From positions 300,071 to 364,070 of the forward strand of contig NW_004451523.1 in assembly GCF_000321225.1 (NCBI RefSeq): a stretch of DNA of 64,000 nt. The letters are read 5' to 3'. This document shows positions 35,436-47,597 of this stretch, piece by piece. Made by a program: the position numbers and the translations under genes. Below the pieces are notes generated by a model. It saw only the letters and a program-made list of their open reading frames with translations, had not been told where the DNA came from and did no database searches. The DNA comes from Odobenus rosmarus divergens (taxonomy: Eukaryota > Chordata > Mammalia > Carnivora > Odobenidae). Each line of letters starts with the position of its first letter. Positions within the stretch are counted from its first letter, which is position 1.

Positions 35436-36425
35436 GGGGTCAGCACCTGTAATCTGTGTTATTCAAATGTCAACTATATTTTCTATTGCTATGTTCTCAA
35501 ATTCATTAATCTTTTATTTTGCCATATATAATCTTTCATTAATCCTTATCCAGTGTATTTTTTCTAGTGTATTTTTAATCTCAGTTATTGTAGTCTCCAT
35601 TTCTAGAAGTTGATTTGGGTCTTTTTTTTATATTTTTCATGTCTCAACTTTCTGAACATAATGGAACATAGCTATAATAACTTCTTAATGTACTTCTCTG
35701 CTAATCTTATCATTTGTGTCCATTCTTAGTTGGTTTCAATTGATTGCTTTTTGTCTTCATTGTGATTTATATTTTTCTAATTCTTTGCGTGCCTGGTAAT
35801 CTTGGATAGGCTGCCAGACATTGTGAATTTTACCAGTTGGGCACTGGATAATTCTATAGTGCTTTAAATATTCTTGGGTTTTGTTCTGGGGAAAAATTAA
35901 GTTACATGGAAGCAGGTTGATCCTTTTGGATCTCTAATACATTTGGATAATTCTTTTCCTGGCCTTGGGTAATTTCTTTACATGAATTCTCTGATCAGTC
36001 CTCGGCTGCACTAGAAGAGGATCCACTGAAGATACATGAAGTTCTCTCCCTGTGCCGCTCTCTACTCTCATAGATTTCTGTTATGAGAACTCTAGCTGCC
36101 TTGATCTCCCCAGATTTTCAGCTTTATTTCTTCAACCCAGGAAATCCACTGGGCTCTACCTGTGTCCCTTCTCCCTGCAGCACCACCCAGAAGCTCTCTC
36201 AAAGCAGTAAGCTGGGGCAATCATAAGGTCCACCTTGCTTGTTTTCCATCTCTCAAGGATCAGTGTCTTTTGTTTCCTTGGATTCATTGTGTTGAAAACC
36301 ACAGTTTCAAGTATTTTATCTGTCTTGTTTTGATTTGGTTTTGGTTTTGGGGTTTGGTTGTTTCAGGCAGGAGCATAAATTCAGTCCCCTCTTTTCTAAC
36401 TTGGCCAGAAACAGAGGTCCTCAAT
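35436..36425 (-). mobile_element. HAL1/L1M-like sequence, antisense
   Basis: 'tccatttctagaagttgatt', 'ttggataggctgccagacat' followed by 'tgtgaattttacc', 'aaatattcttgggttttgtt' followed by 'ctgggg', and 'ggttgatccttttggatct' resemble an old dispersed LINE-related segment common in mammals, which I assign tentatively to HAL1 or an L1M 5' region. No open frame survives. It continues in the same orientation as the L1M to its left, so the two may be one degraded insertion. Confidence 0.55.
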
Positions 36426-39114
36426 TTAATTTGTAACCTGTTATAAAACTAATCTGCATTTTCTTTTGAAAGATGTGTATTTATATTTCTCAGAATCTTT
36501 AATAATTTAAAGTTTGATGCTGAAATATCAAAGGAAAAAATTGCTCCCTGGTTTCAAAGAAAAACACTAAAGCTCAAAGATTAAATGATTTAGTGTCCAT
36601 CTGTGGCTTTGATGCAAACTACCGCAAATAAAAAAATCTTACTTGAGCATTCAGAGTTAAGGATGACTATTCCCTAAAATGTAAAATAATTTAGTGACAT
36701 CAAGTTTATGGAGGAAACAATAAATAGGAATAACTTCTTAGTATACTTATTTGAAGTGACTGAACCCAACATGTAAATAATAGGAATGTACTCCCTAAAA
36801 CATTGCTTTAATTGATGACACTCATTGCAATTGGTAAAATTATAGCCCACCGAACCATCTGTAAAATGTTATTCACATCTCAAGCTTTCTCATGTAAATT
36901 TATAAAATACAATGAAAAAATAGTGTAGTCGATTTAGGTAATAGAAGGTGCATTCAATTCTGGTGATTTATATTGGAATTTGACACTGTCATTTCACAGG
37001 TAAATACAGTCTGGCATTAGAAGATATAGCGGCTATCCATAACTTCTGAATAGAACTTTGTCCTGAACTAAATTTTAAAAAGTGTAATTAGGATCCCACA
37101 GTCATACATTTAACAACAGGGAATCCTCTATCCATGTAGAACAAAATATTAACATAAGGCAAACACCAAGAGACATATAAAATAAAGTCAGGGTAAGACC
37201 CAAGTTTGGTGGGGCTTAAAACTCAATTTGGGGAACTTCTTCAAGGAACAAAATCCAAAATTATATAACTCTGACAGAAAGGAAGTCAGTGCATTATTTC
37301 TAAAAGTCATCCATTACTAGAAGTTCATTCACCCACATACAGGAGTGACCGTGAACCACATAAATACATCCTACCAAACCCAAAATGAATGTGTGTCCAG
37401 CTCTGCTTCTCCTAGAGATGAAAAGTGCACAATATGCCCATGGCCATGCCCGTGTTACCTGACACAAGAGAAAGTATGCAGGAGGGCAGGTTGAAATGGA
37501 AAGATATTCAGTTTTAAACAACTGCAGCTAATATACCTTACCTTTGCTAATGTTACAAAACCATATGATCATGTGAAAATATTGCTAGCCTCTAAGGGAT
37601 CCTGAGGTTACACTTTCATTAGCTTTATCCCAGATCCAACTCAGAGAGAAGGATGTGGGATATGGAGGAAGTACAGACCAGTGATAGGGTTTAAAACTGT
37701 CATACCTCTACCTCTCTCCAAAGTAATTTTAGAAAACTCAACACTGGGTACTCGTATAGATCTTGCCTTTAATATATCCCTAAACACTGGAAGTTCAAAG
37801 GCCATTGAGAACAAGTTTGCCTTTATCTTTCATTTAACCAGGCACATAAAGTAGAAGGAAGGTTAAAGGAAGCAAGTGTGTAAGGGATGGGAAGGTGGAC
37901 CAGGCAAGGCCATCTAGATATGTGGTCCTGCCAACACGGACATTTGCAAAATGATGTGGGATTCCAGGTTGACCTGGTCATACGAGCAGTTGCTATGGAG
38001 ACTGCCTAAGTTTCACATGCGTCCCCTTGACTAACGTCCTGGGAAACTCAGACAAAAGGTAGCAATCCTATCCCATACTTGGATTAATAGCTGGGCACAG
38101 AACATTTTTTTCCATCCTCAGCTATTTTGTTCTTGTCTAAATCAATTTGTTCTGCCATTATATTACAGAATGTATTCATACAGCGATTTTTGCTAACTTG
38201 CTTCTTTCCCTTGAATGTGCAGCAACAAGCAGACAGAAGTCCATCCTCCCTGAATTTAGCCCGAAGGAGCATTGTGTTCTCCAGTCACAAGACTTCATAC
38301 TTTTTGGCATATGCGGTTGGTGTGTAAAGAGATGTTAAATTCAAAACAAATATGTTTCTGCACATGCACACAAATACACACCACAGACTCTGTAGTTCTA
38401 CAAATGTCTGTATAGGAAATTCTACAGGGAAAGCCCTACATCAGATATACATAATTTCCTCTAGAGATATTGGAAATCCTGGGACATTCTCCAGGATCCT
38501 GTCTCTTGGTGTCTTTCCCACAGAGAAATATTAAACTAATGGCATGGATTACACCTACAGTGAAAGGCGAAACTGAACACCAAGGCAGCCCCTGGAGGAT
38601 TAGGTTCTGCTTTCTGACACCACCTGTTAGCGTAGGAATCGTAATCCCTCGGAGCACAAAATGGCTGTGTCTCAGAGGCAGGGTTGCTTCTAAAGGTTAC
38701 AGCAGCTCTGTCATTTTTCAGTTTCAGTCATTTCATTAGACTGACAAGGTAAAATGACTATAGTATAAGGGCATCCAATGCCACAACTGTAGATTTGGTG
38801 AGCTGGGGTCATAGAGTTCACAAAAGGAATGGGGCCTTGGGACCATCTGTTTATGTTTACCATTGCTCTGCACTTCTGAGTCAGCAACAAGCAGGGGATT
38901 GCGTCACCTCTCTCTAAACAACCACCAGCACCCCAAACGCACACCTCATCCAAAAAAGTCTTTTTTTTTCTTTCTGTAGGGAATGTTTCAATTAGCAAGA
39001 AGAAGCCTAGGGTTGCATTTAATATTCACTGAGTGGCTTGTAATATATTTGGTCAATTTTTCGTTAGGCTATTTGACGTCTTATTAAAACAAGAGATCCT
39101 TTTATTGTGTAAAG
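36426..39114. other. Unassigned non-coding DNA
   Basis: About 2.7 kb with no recognised repeat. A frame at 38127-38327 has a pyrimidine tract and AG before its second half, resembling a splice acceptor, but nothing else supports an exon. Confidence 0.5.
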
Positions 39115-39310
39115 AAGAAAACATGACTTTGGGGTTCAGACAATGGTTCCCAACACTGACATTCCGTGACTTTGGTCAAGTTTCTTATTCTTCCTAGGCA
39201 TTAGTGACCTTGTCTCTAAATAAGGATAATAATACCTATTTTGAAGACTTGGTGGGAGGACTAAATAAGTGATATCCAAGTATCTGACATATCATAAATA
39301 TACAATAAAT
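39115..39310 (+). repeat. MIR, sense, well preserved
   Basis: 'catgactttggggttcagac', 'cgtgactttggtcaagtttc', 'ttgtctctaaataaggataa' followed by 'taatacctatttt', 'ggactaaataagtgatatcc' and 'gtatctgacatatcataaat' cover almost the whole MIR in order. Confidence 0.9.
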
Positions 39311-39749
39311 ATTTTCATTTCACAGTTCCTACAGCAGTTTTTCTTTTTTTTTTTAAGTGCAGCATTATTTTGTGTAATTGATGACAAAAGTCTCAGTTTT
39401 CAGCAAGTGTCTCAAGGAATTTTTTCAGTAAAAACCTTGTATCAGGACATAAAAATGATTGATTCTGAGAAAATTTTATTTTATTATTATTATTGAAAGA
39501 GCTATTTAATGTGAAATTATTTATTTATGGAACCAAAAGGCCTTATTCTTTTTTAACTGCATTTCCCATGTCCACTCTTGCCTGGGCCCATTATGGTAGA
39601 CAAATAAAATGTAATGAAAATCAACTGGAAAGCTAGAATCTACAAACTTTACTTGGCTTTGCTCTATTCAAACTTACCACATACAATCCTTCAAGTCTTT
39701 TAACTCCCTTGTGGGTAATCTTTCTGCTAAATGGCAGCCCTTACTTTCT

Positions 39750-40010
39750 GCATTCAATTAATCTACAAGTGTTTACTGAAGACCTACAGTAAGCCTGTAC
39801 CATATTAAACACTATGGAGACTGCAAGAAAAATAAATGATGACAGATTATATAGGAATTATTGGTTCACAAGCCACTCATGGAACTTGTCTCCTTCCTTC
39901 TTGGTCTCATCTTGAAAGAGATGATTTCCATCCTCCAGGAGACTGATACCTAGGGAGAGACGATTCATACACATGAATCAATTAGCAAGCAGTTGACTGT
40001 CTACTTATAA
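39750..40010 (-). repeat. L2 fragment(s), antisense
   Basis: 'cattcaattaatctacaagt' followed by 'gtttactgaagacctacag', 'aacactatggagactgcaag', and later 'ccatcctccaggagactga' followed by 'tacctagggagagacgat', resemble the antisense L2 3' end with internal insertions. Confidence 0.55.
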
Positions 40011-40514
40011 CACTAAGTCATGTGACCTAAACCTAACCTAAATCATTGGCCAGGGATGGAATATGTCACTAGGGTTAGGTCACCAGGATATACATGATAA
40101 AAATGTTTTGATTTTAGCCAGACAGGAAAGACAAGGGAAAACATAGAGAAGCTGGAAAATAGTGAAAGGATATTACCTACAGGGGGACTGGACCATCACC
40201 TAGTTGAAAGAGGCTAAGTGATTAATTAGGGATCAGTGAGAAGAAACTATAGAAAAAGACACTGGTTTTCGCTGGATGGGGAAGTCTTGAATGCAAGGCT
40301 TGGTGGTAGACTGGTCTGTTCTATAGGCCCATATAGTGCCAGTTGAGAAGCAGTAGGGGGGTGGAGGAGGAGTGGAGGCCAAGTTTTAAGGAGAATAGTA
40401 AATATAGTAATATCATTCAGAAGTTTTAATTTGTTATTTGAGGGTCCACCTCTTGGCATGTTCTCCCATTAATTTACCCACTGTTTTTCCACATAAATGT
40501 TTCATTTAACTATC

Positions 40515-40685
40515 TTCATTCAAGTCAATATACTTTTTGACCACCTATTATCGAAACAAAGAAGAGTAAATAAGAATTAATCACCACTTTCCAGGACCTT
40601 ATGAGTTAGCCCAGAAGGAGTCCCTGAGACAGTTTCTGGCAGTCCAGAAGGTCACAATAATACTGAGACATTATTGGTCTTTTTA
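40515..40685 (-). repeat. L2 fragment, antisense
   Basis: 'cattcaagtcaatatacttt' followed by 'ttgaccacctattatcg', then 'actttccaggaccttatgag' followed by 'ttagcccagaaggagtcc', is a diverged antisense L2 3' end next to the hAT relic. Confidence 0.5.
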
Positions 40686-40689
40686 ACTG

Positions 40690-41887
40690 TGTTGACACTG
40701 GCACTGATGGTACAAAAGCAGTGGTGACTAAAACTTCTAATGTCTCAGCACCAGTCAGGGCAGTGTCTGCAAACTGTATTGTAGTTGTATTTGACCATGC
40801 AATCACAGGGGGGAAGAAATTGCCAGTTTCATCTAAGGACATTCTCAACACAGTGGTAAAAATTCCTAATTTTATTAAATCTCAACCCTTGAATAGATGT
40901 CTTTTTAATACTGTATGAGGCAAATGAGAAGCACACACACAAAAAAACATGCCTGGTGCATGCTGAAACCCCAGGACTGTTTCAAGGTAAAGCACTTGTG
41001 TGACTGTTTGAGTTGAACACCATTGAGTACCATGAAACACCAATATCAGGAAAACTAGGATTACTCCAACATGTATAGCTGGGAAAATTTAACAAAATGA
41101 GTCTGTCACTTCAAAGAAAGCAATTTACAGTATTTGTTGCCAATGAAAAAAATCTGAGGTTTCAGGCAAATATTAGAATTTTGGAAAATTTTATCTGCCA
41201 CCAGTAGCTTGACAACTTGTCAAAGACTTTTGATGAGATTGGTGGTGACATAATGGCTGATTTCTTTCATATTGTACAATAAGTGTGTCAACATTTTCAG
41301 GATCTTTGCATTTCAGTAAGCCAATGCATGATGTTGATAAAATCATGTTTGAGTAAAAGATCGATTTGAAGTGAATGGTAGACCAATGAGTTCTAATGTA
41401 ACAGAGTTCAAGAAGTTCATTCATATCATTTTAAATTCCACATTTCAACTAACCCTTAAGAAATAATTTCATGTCAGGTTTTGGTGTACTACCAAAGAAC
41501 ATTCACAATAATTATCTAGAAAGGCTACATAATTTCATATCTTTGTAAGGCCAGATTTTCTTCATATACTTCAACTAAAACAACACAAGAGCTTGAATGC
41601 CGAAGAAGATATGAAAATCCATTTGTTTTCTGTTAAGGCAGATATCAAAGAGATTTGCAAAAGATTTAAAAGAATGCCATTCTTCTATTTTAAAAATACA
41701 GTTACTTTTCATAAAACATATAGTTCATTTATTATCACTATTTGTAAATAAATCAATTAATAATTAAAATTTCTAAGTTTTAATTTCTAATATGATAGAG
41801 ATAACCCACAGAAACAAAAGCTCTTCATGATTCTCAATAATTTTTTAGGAGTAAAAAAGGTTCAGAGACCAAGTTCAAGAATTGCTG
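40690..41887 (+). mobile_element. Decayed hAT DNA transposon with transposase relic
   Basis: The + strand, read across frameshifts, resembles hAT transposases of the SCAND3/ZBED5/FAM200 type. A 66-codon open piece (40721-40918) contains LPVSSKDILNTVVKIPNFIK, like the segment before the conserved central domain. Near 41550-41690 the reading SLNAEEDMKIHLFSVKADIK resembles the C-terminal hAT dimerisation domain. The 3' end, 'gtaaaaaaggttcagagacc' to 'ttcaagaattgctg' (to 41887), looks like a hAT terminal inverted repeat (complement begins CAGCAATTCTTG). Many stops and frameshifts are present and no 5' terminus was found. The host-domesticated genes of this class are intact; this copy is a fossil. 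Confidence 0.75.
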
Positions 41888-42990
41888 GTCTAGCCAACTG
41901 TGGAGTGTCCAGGGAAGACTTTTTCTACTTTTCAATTGCCCCTTATCCTATCAATTAATAGAAATCAGTGTAGAAAAAAGAAATCAGGGTAGATCACTAA
42001 TTATCAGTTGCAATTATAATTCGGAACTTGCTGAACTTCCTCAGTCCGTTTCATATGTTATGTGTTTCCTTTCCATAGTTAGTGTTTTATTTATTTAATT
42101 TGAATGCTATAAATGCTTTTTGGGCTTTTTTTCTTTTTGAGTTTATTTTTTATTTCATCAAAGTCATATTTTCATAGTTTGGAGGCAAATTTCTCTACAA
42201 AGCTTAATAAAGAAATCAGAAATCCCTCAGCTGCTAGCCAATCCCCAAATTTTCAGCTTCCAAAAGGCAATTATTTCCAATGTTTCCAGCTAATCCTCTT
42301 GGTGTTTACTTCTCTTTTTCTATATAACATGCTTATATTTTGAGATCTTAAGTTTTTAGCTCTTAGCAGTATGTACTGACTCCCCACTGTGGAAGATGAG
42401 GCTTGAGCTCTCTGTCACCTTATGCCACCAAACCCATCACTCCCACCTCCCAAACACACATGCACACACACATACACACTCCTCAAGCCCCATCCTCCTA
42501 ATACTAAAGTTTTAATTAGATAAAATTTTAACTTCTTATACCATTATAACTGTGCACACACAATTCACAGTGGAACTATGTAGTGCACTCTTACTAATTT
42601 CCCTTTCCTGCATATTTTTTTATTTTCCCTGGGTTAATAATTGTTTTTTTTATTTTCATATTCTTTCTATTTATGGCTTCTCCAGCCACAAACTTTCCAT
42701 AGTTGCATAATCCCCTGTTGATATTTTAATCACATTAGATGTTCTCTGATATTCATCTTCCTGAGGTAGTGTCTGAGAGTGCCCTCTGACCTGGTTCAGT
42801 CCAGAGGCTCTGGGATCTCTCACCAGCACAGCTCACCAAATACTGCCTCTGTTTCTGATCCCATGTCTTTCTCTTTCTTATTTTTCTCCTTAGTTTGGTG
42901 TAGCACACACTGGTAACTTCATCAAAAAAGGTACATGGAAGATTAAATTTCTTAGAATGTGCATGTCTGAAAATACATGTATTAATAAAT
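41888..42990. other. Unassigned non-coding DNA
   Basis: A CA-rich scrap lies at about 42457-42478. Nothing else is recognised, although the right half may belong to the ORF1-like relic that follows. Confidence 0.45.
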
Positions 42991-43805
42991 TAATAATGAA
43001 TAAATAAAAACAGATTTATCAATTTGGAAGAGAACTGTAGCTTGAAAAATCATTTTGCCTCAGAATTTTAAAACACTTGTTCCATTATCCTCTGCTTTTA
43101 GTATAGCTATTGAGAAGTCCAGTGCAATTTTCATCCTTGGTTATTTGTATAAAAACTATTCTTGTTTTTGTTTGTTTGTTTTCCTTTTGGAAGAACTTGG
43201 GATTTTCACCTTGTCCCATTTTTGAAAATTCTTAATGTACTTTGGGGATGTAGGCTTCATTCATTATGCTAGATACTAGTGGATTCCTCTGCATCTGAAC
43301 ATCTTCTTCAATTATTTTCTTGATAATTTCCTCCTTTCTACTCCTTCTGAAATTCCTTTTATTCAGATAAGTCTTCTTGGACTGGTCCTTTAATTTTTTT
43401 TTATCATCTCTCTCCTGTTTTCCATCTTTTGTTGTTTTGTTTGTCATTTGTAAAGATTTCCTCAACTCTATCTCCCCATTTTTATTGTTTTTTTTTTCAT
43501 TTTTTGCTACAGTATATTTATTATTATTAATTAATTGTTTCGCTTTGGAGTTCCTTAGCTTCCAAGAGTTCTCTTTTATTCTCTGGAGTCCTTTCTTGGT
43601 GGTGTCTTCTTTTTTTCCAAAGGTGAAATAGCTGTCTTACTTGAGGATTTTGAGATTTCTTCTCCCTGAATAGTTCTTTCTTTCCTCTGGTTGTTTCTGC
43701 TCATTGGTTGGCTTATTTGGGGCTTTCTTTGATGCTGATGCCTGACAGATATCTTGGCAGTTTTTGGTACAAATTTAAAGTTAAAGAACTAAAAAAACTG
43801 ATTTG
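42991..43805 (-). mobile_element. L1/HAL1 ORF1-like relic, antisense
   Basis: On the minus strand, 43465-43232 is open for 77 codons and very lysine-rich. It includes KLKDQSKK and, after a short gap, KEEIIKKIIEED. This order resembles the junction of the coiled coil and RNA-recognition domain in L1-type ORF1 proteins. The flanks ('gtagcttgaaaaatcatttt' followed by 'gcctcagaattttaaaacac', and 'ttgagaagtccagtgcaatt') fit the same dispersed family. No start, full frame or ORF2 was found with it, so HAL1 (which lacks ORF2) or a truncated L1M are both possible. Confidence 0.65.
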
Positions 43806-44509
43806 CAGTGCAGTACTGCTGAATAGACTTGCTAATAGTAAGATGTACTGCAAGTGATCTACTTTAGTTCTTTATTTGGGGCGACCCCAAAGGCAGTATC
43901 ATTAAGCCTTTTTTTTTTTTTTTTAATCCCACCTTGGGTTAACAGATGTCCCAGGGAAGGCTCTTCCTGTGCTGGCTGGGAGGTATAAACCTGGCTGCCA
44001 GAGCTCTGGTTGCTGAGTTGGGAAGATGTCTGGGGACTTCCTATTCCAACATCCACTCAGTCACCCTCTTTTCAGCAAGTGTTTGTTGTTGTTGTCTGTT
44101 CTCCTATTTGGGTTTATATCCATTTTGATATATATCTCTTTTTCTTAACCTAATACCTTCCTCCCTTTCTTAATATCCTAACTGTCATTTAAGCAGCTAT
44201 TTTGGGAGACAGCGGCAGTTTTTGCATATGTTCAACTTGCTATCTTTAAATAAAGGCCCACTTTGATTTTTAGTGCTTAATTGTTTGGCAAAATTTCCAG
44301 AAATTTTCGGAGATTTCATATTCCAGCATTTGCAAAGAAACATTTTAAAGATTTTATTAAAATTTGATTTAATTTATAAACTTCACTGAAGATTTATTCA
44401 ATTTTCAAACATCAAACATGACTTAAATGAATATATTATATAAAGCCTCTTATAGATATTAGAATCCAATGACAGAGAAAAACAGAGCTTGTTAATAAAT
44501 GATGACTAC
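43806..44509. other. Unassigned DNA with a T16-18 run
   Basis: A T run at about 43908-43924. I found no TSD that would make it a retroinsertion tail. Nothing else is recognised. Confidence 0.5.
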
Positions 44510-44521
44510 AGTCAATCCCTC

Positions 44522-44704
44522 GGGCTCCTGGGTGGCTCAGTCGGTTAAGTGCCTGCCTTTGGCTCAGGTCATGATCCTGGGGTCCTGGGACAGGGTCCTG
44601 CTCAGTGGGCTCCCTGCTCAGTGGTGAGTCTGCTTCTCCCTCTGCCTCTCCCCCTGCTCCTGCTCTCTCTCTCTCTCAAGTAAATAAAATCTTTAAAAAA
44701 GTAA
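44522..44704 (+). mobile_element. SINEC with rearranged mid-section
   Basis: Head GGCTCCTGGGTGGCTCAG, body, CT repeat, AATAAAATCTTT and A tail. A perfect 12-bp TSD, agtcaatccctc, flanks it (44510-44521 and 44705-44716). The usual B-box segment is altered: cctgctcagtgg occurs at 44597-44608 and again at 44613-44624, a 16-bp-spaced duplication that replaces part of the normal sequence. Confidence 0.97.
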
Positions 44705-44716
44705 AGTCAATCCCTC

Positions 44717-45359
44717 ATCATTTGCAACAAGTATTTATTGAAAAAACATTTTTAGGATATGCTCTTCTAGAAACTCATAAACTTTAAGGAGGTGTCACAA
44801 AGCTAATTTTTGTCCCACCTTAGAAAAATTAATTTGACAGAAAAGAAAAACCAAGGGCTATTAAATCAAAGGTGACTAAAATATCCTGGCAATTAAAATC
44901 TATCCACTCTGTGGGAATTATGAATTAACTGCAGTTTTTGCATCTGTTTCAAATCATACTATTCTCCAAGGATAGCTGGAGTCAATACTTAATGAAGAAC
45001 ATACTTTGAATATCTTCCCAGTACAAGTATCTTAAACTCAAATTATTGAAGGCCCGTTTTACACTTATCTCTCGATCTGCTGATAAGTTTCTCCTAAACA
45101 CATCATCTACATCCAAAATATGGGTGATAACGTTCCCTAGTGTACGTACTCAATTCTATGTACATACAGCTTTCTTTTCCATCCTCAGAGACGCTAAGAG
45201 GGCAAATCAAACACTGTTATAGTTTCATCTTACATCATTCATTTCTGATTTATCTTGGTCCTAATCATTTTTATTTAAAAAAATATTTAAATTATTTACA
45301 ACACTTTATAAACCAACATGTACTCATTTTTCACATTGCCAGTAATTATAGCTATTTCT
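44717..45359. other. Unassigned non-coding DNA
   Basis: No recognised repeat or credible frame. Confidence 0.5.
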
Positions 45360-45500
45360 AATGCTTGCACTTTGTGGCAGGGCCCTGTGTGGTATGCTTT
45401 GTACATATTAACTGTACTCAGCCCTTAAAACAACCCATTATTATAGATGTAGAACCAAAGCAGTGAAGCCAGGACTTGAATACAGTTCCATCTATCCCAA
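45360..45500 (-). repeat. MIR fragment, antisense
   Basis: 'gccctgtgtggtatgctttg' then 'acaacccattattatagatg' followed by 'tagaaccaaagcagtgaagcc', a diverged antisense MIR. Confidence 0.65.
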
Positions 45501-46254
45501 ATTCTGCATTATTCAAAATGACAAAATATGGCCTCCCAATTATGTGGTCATAATTCTTAAATTATGGTTGATTCTTAACATTAGCATAACTAATGGTGAG
45601 AAGTGAGAGAAGGGGGATAAGATATGCCAACTCAAATTCCAAAATGGAAAATATGCTGTAATTATGGGAATGAGATAAAACTGTGAATAATACATGAATT
45701 CCAGTATGCAAACTGTGAAACTTAGATACCAGTTCTGTTTTCTGTGACAATGTAAAATGGCAATTTTTATAACAATTTAATAATCACTGGTGCTCCGCCT
45801 ATGCAAATGTGTCTGTCTTTGTCAACATTTACTCATGGAAATTAGTGCTTACTTGGATAGTTCAGCTGTGGTTAGAAGCTGTCACTACTGCAACCAAATA
45901 ATGTAGGCTCTATGAAAAAAAAAATCTATCACACTGTAGCCTGTGTCCCTGGAGGTACCATTCTGAAATAAATTTCATTACTTTAAACTAATGCAACATT
46001 TGTGTATTTACCGGTTTTTCTGTCTAGTAATCATGGCTGAAGTCTAAAAATTCTTAGGATTAAACAAAAAGACTGTCAGATTTAAATAAGTACAATGCAG
46101 GAATTATGTAATTGCTGAAAATTATAAAGCATGAAAACTTTCAGCTTATTCAGTGATTATCTACAGTCCTAACTTTTCTTTTGAAATTAACTAGGGATTT
46201 GTAAAATATGAACTTTAAGTTTAGCTGCTGAAAGCTTCCAAATTAAAAATATAC
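45501..46254. other. Unassigned non-coding DNA
   Basis: No recognised repeat or credible frame. Confidence 0.5.
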
Positions 46255-46885
46255 TTTTCCTAGAAATTTATAGGCTAATATCCCTGATGAACATAGATGC
46301 AAAAATCCTCAACAAAACTTTAGCAAACCAAATGTAACCATACATTAAAAGGATCATACACCATGAGCAAGTGAGTTTTACTCCTGGGATGCAAGGATGG
46401 TTCACTATACACAAATCAATATATGTGATACATCACATTAACAAAATGAAGGATAAAAATCACATGATCATCCCAGCCCAAGTGTTGGTCAACAGATGAA
46501 TGGATAAGGAAAATATGGTGTATGTATACACAGTGGAATATTATTCAACCTTTAAAAAGAAGGAAATGCTGCTATTTGCAAAAACTGGATGAACCTGGAA
46601 GGTGTTAGGCTAAGTGAAATAAGCCAGGCAAAGACAAATAATGCATAATATTAAAAAAAAAGTTGAACCCATAGAAAGAGTAGAATGGTGGTTGCCAGGG
46701 GCTACAGAGGGGGGGAAATGGAAAGAGGTTGATAAAAGGGTACAAGGTTTTTGTGATAAGATAAATAAGGTCTGAAGATTGAATATATAACATGGTGATT
46801 ATAGTTGCTAGCACTGTATTATATAATTGACATTTGCTGAGAGAGTAGAACTTAAGTATTCTCATTTTAAAAAAAGAAAAAGAAA
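46255..46885 (+). mobile_element. L1 fragment with internal deletion: ORF2 piece plus 3' end
   Basis: 46262-46470 reads, with stops, like the L1 reverse-transcriptase region (SLMNIDAKILNKTLANQ, then [16 protein letters not shown]). At about 46472 it jumps to the far C-terminus of ORF2 ('caagtgttggtcaacagatg') and continues into the 3' UTR ('gaatggtggttgccaggggc' followed by 'tacagaggg', 'gcactgtattatataattga'), ending in an A-rich tail. About 1 kb or more of ORF2 is missing at the junction. Confidence 0.88.
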
Positions 46886-47294
46886 AAATAAAGATAAAAA
46901 GAATTCTGCCTTCTACTTGTTCTTGATCACTCTTCTGACCCAGACGAAAACCCATTCAATTTTTAAGAATATCCTATGGAGTTATTTGTAATACACTTTG
47001 ATAGTTACTGTAAGAGATACAAAGACAAATAAGATCCAGTTTCTGCTATTAAAAAAAAAACTAAAATCAAGTGAAAGAAAAATCAAGTGGAGAAGTGCTA
47101 AAACATGTTTATAAATCATTATAACAAGAGGCACGAAATGATCTACTCCAGATGAGATACACAGTGCACGAGAATTGTTTATGTGACTGGAGAAGGAGGC
47201 AGTTATCTTGAATTTCCATGGGCTAGTCAGGGCAGAGAAGTACTTTGCCTCTCCTGGCATTATTGGTCCTCTACAGACTGTGTGCCATGAATCC
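46886..47294. other. Unassigned non-coding DNA
   Basis: No recognised repeat or credible frame. Confidence 0.45.
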
Positions 47295-47375
47295 ATGAGC
47301 CATATATGCTTTGCTCTTTTCAGTAGTTCCAGTGCCTAGGCTATAGAAGATGATCAATAAATATGTTTTGAATAT
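47295..47375 (+). repeat. Possible L2 3'-end scrap
   Basis: 'agttccagtgcctaggctat' followed by 'agaagatgatcaataaatat' resembles the L2 3' tail (cacagtgcctggcacatagtaggcgctcaataaatg). Confidence 0.5.
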
Positions 47376-47597
47376 GTTCATTCATTATTTTACTAATTCG
47401 TTCAATCTTTTGTATTGTCCCCATTGCTCTTCCAGAGTCACTAAATTCTCATGTTTGTTTTGTTTTGTTTTTAATTGCCAAGGAATTATTTTTAAAAATC
47501 TAAATGTGTTACCAAGACAGACACTCTTAGCAGAAGGGAATGATCTAACCCAAAGGGCCCTGCGCATGTTCATTTTTATTTGGAAAAGGAAGAGCAG

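Noticed and set aside
38127..38327. Possible exon with a pyrimidine tract and AG acceptor (near 38220)
   Set aside because: No donor, neighbouring exon or recognisable protein similarity. One acceptor-like site in 64 kb is not evidence.
43880..43930. Second tail-only poly(T) insertion, like that at 5.45 kb
   Set aside because: The flanks do not form a duplication of target-site length.
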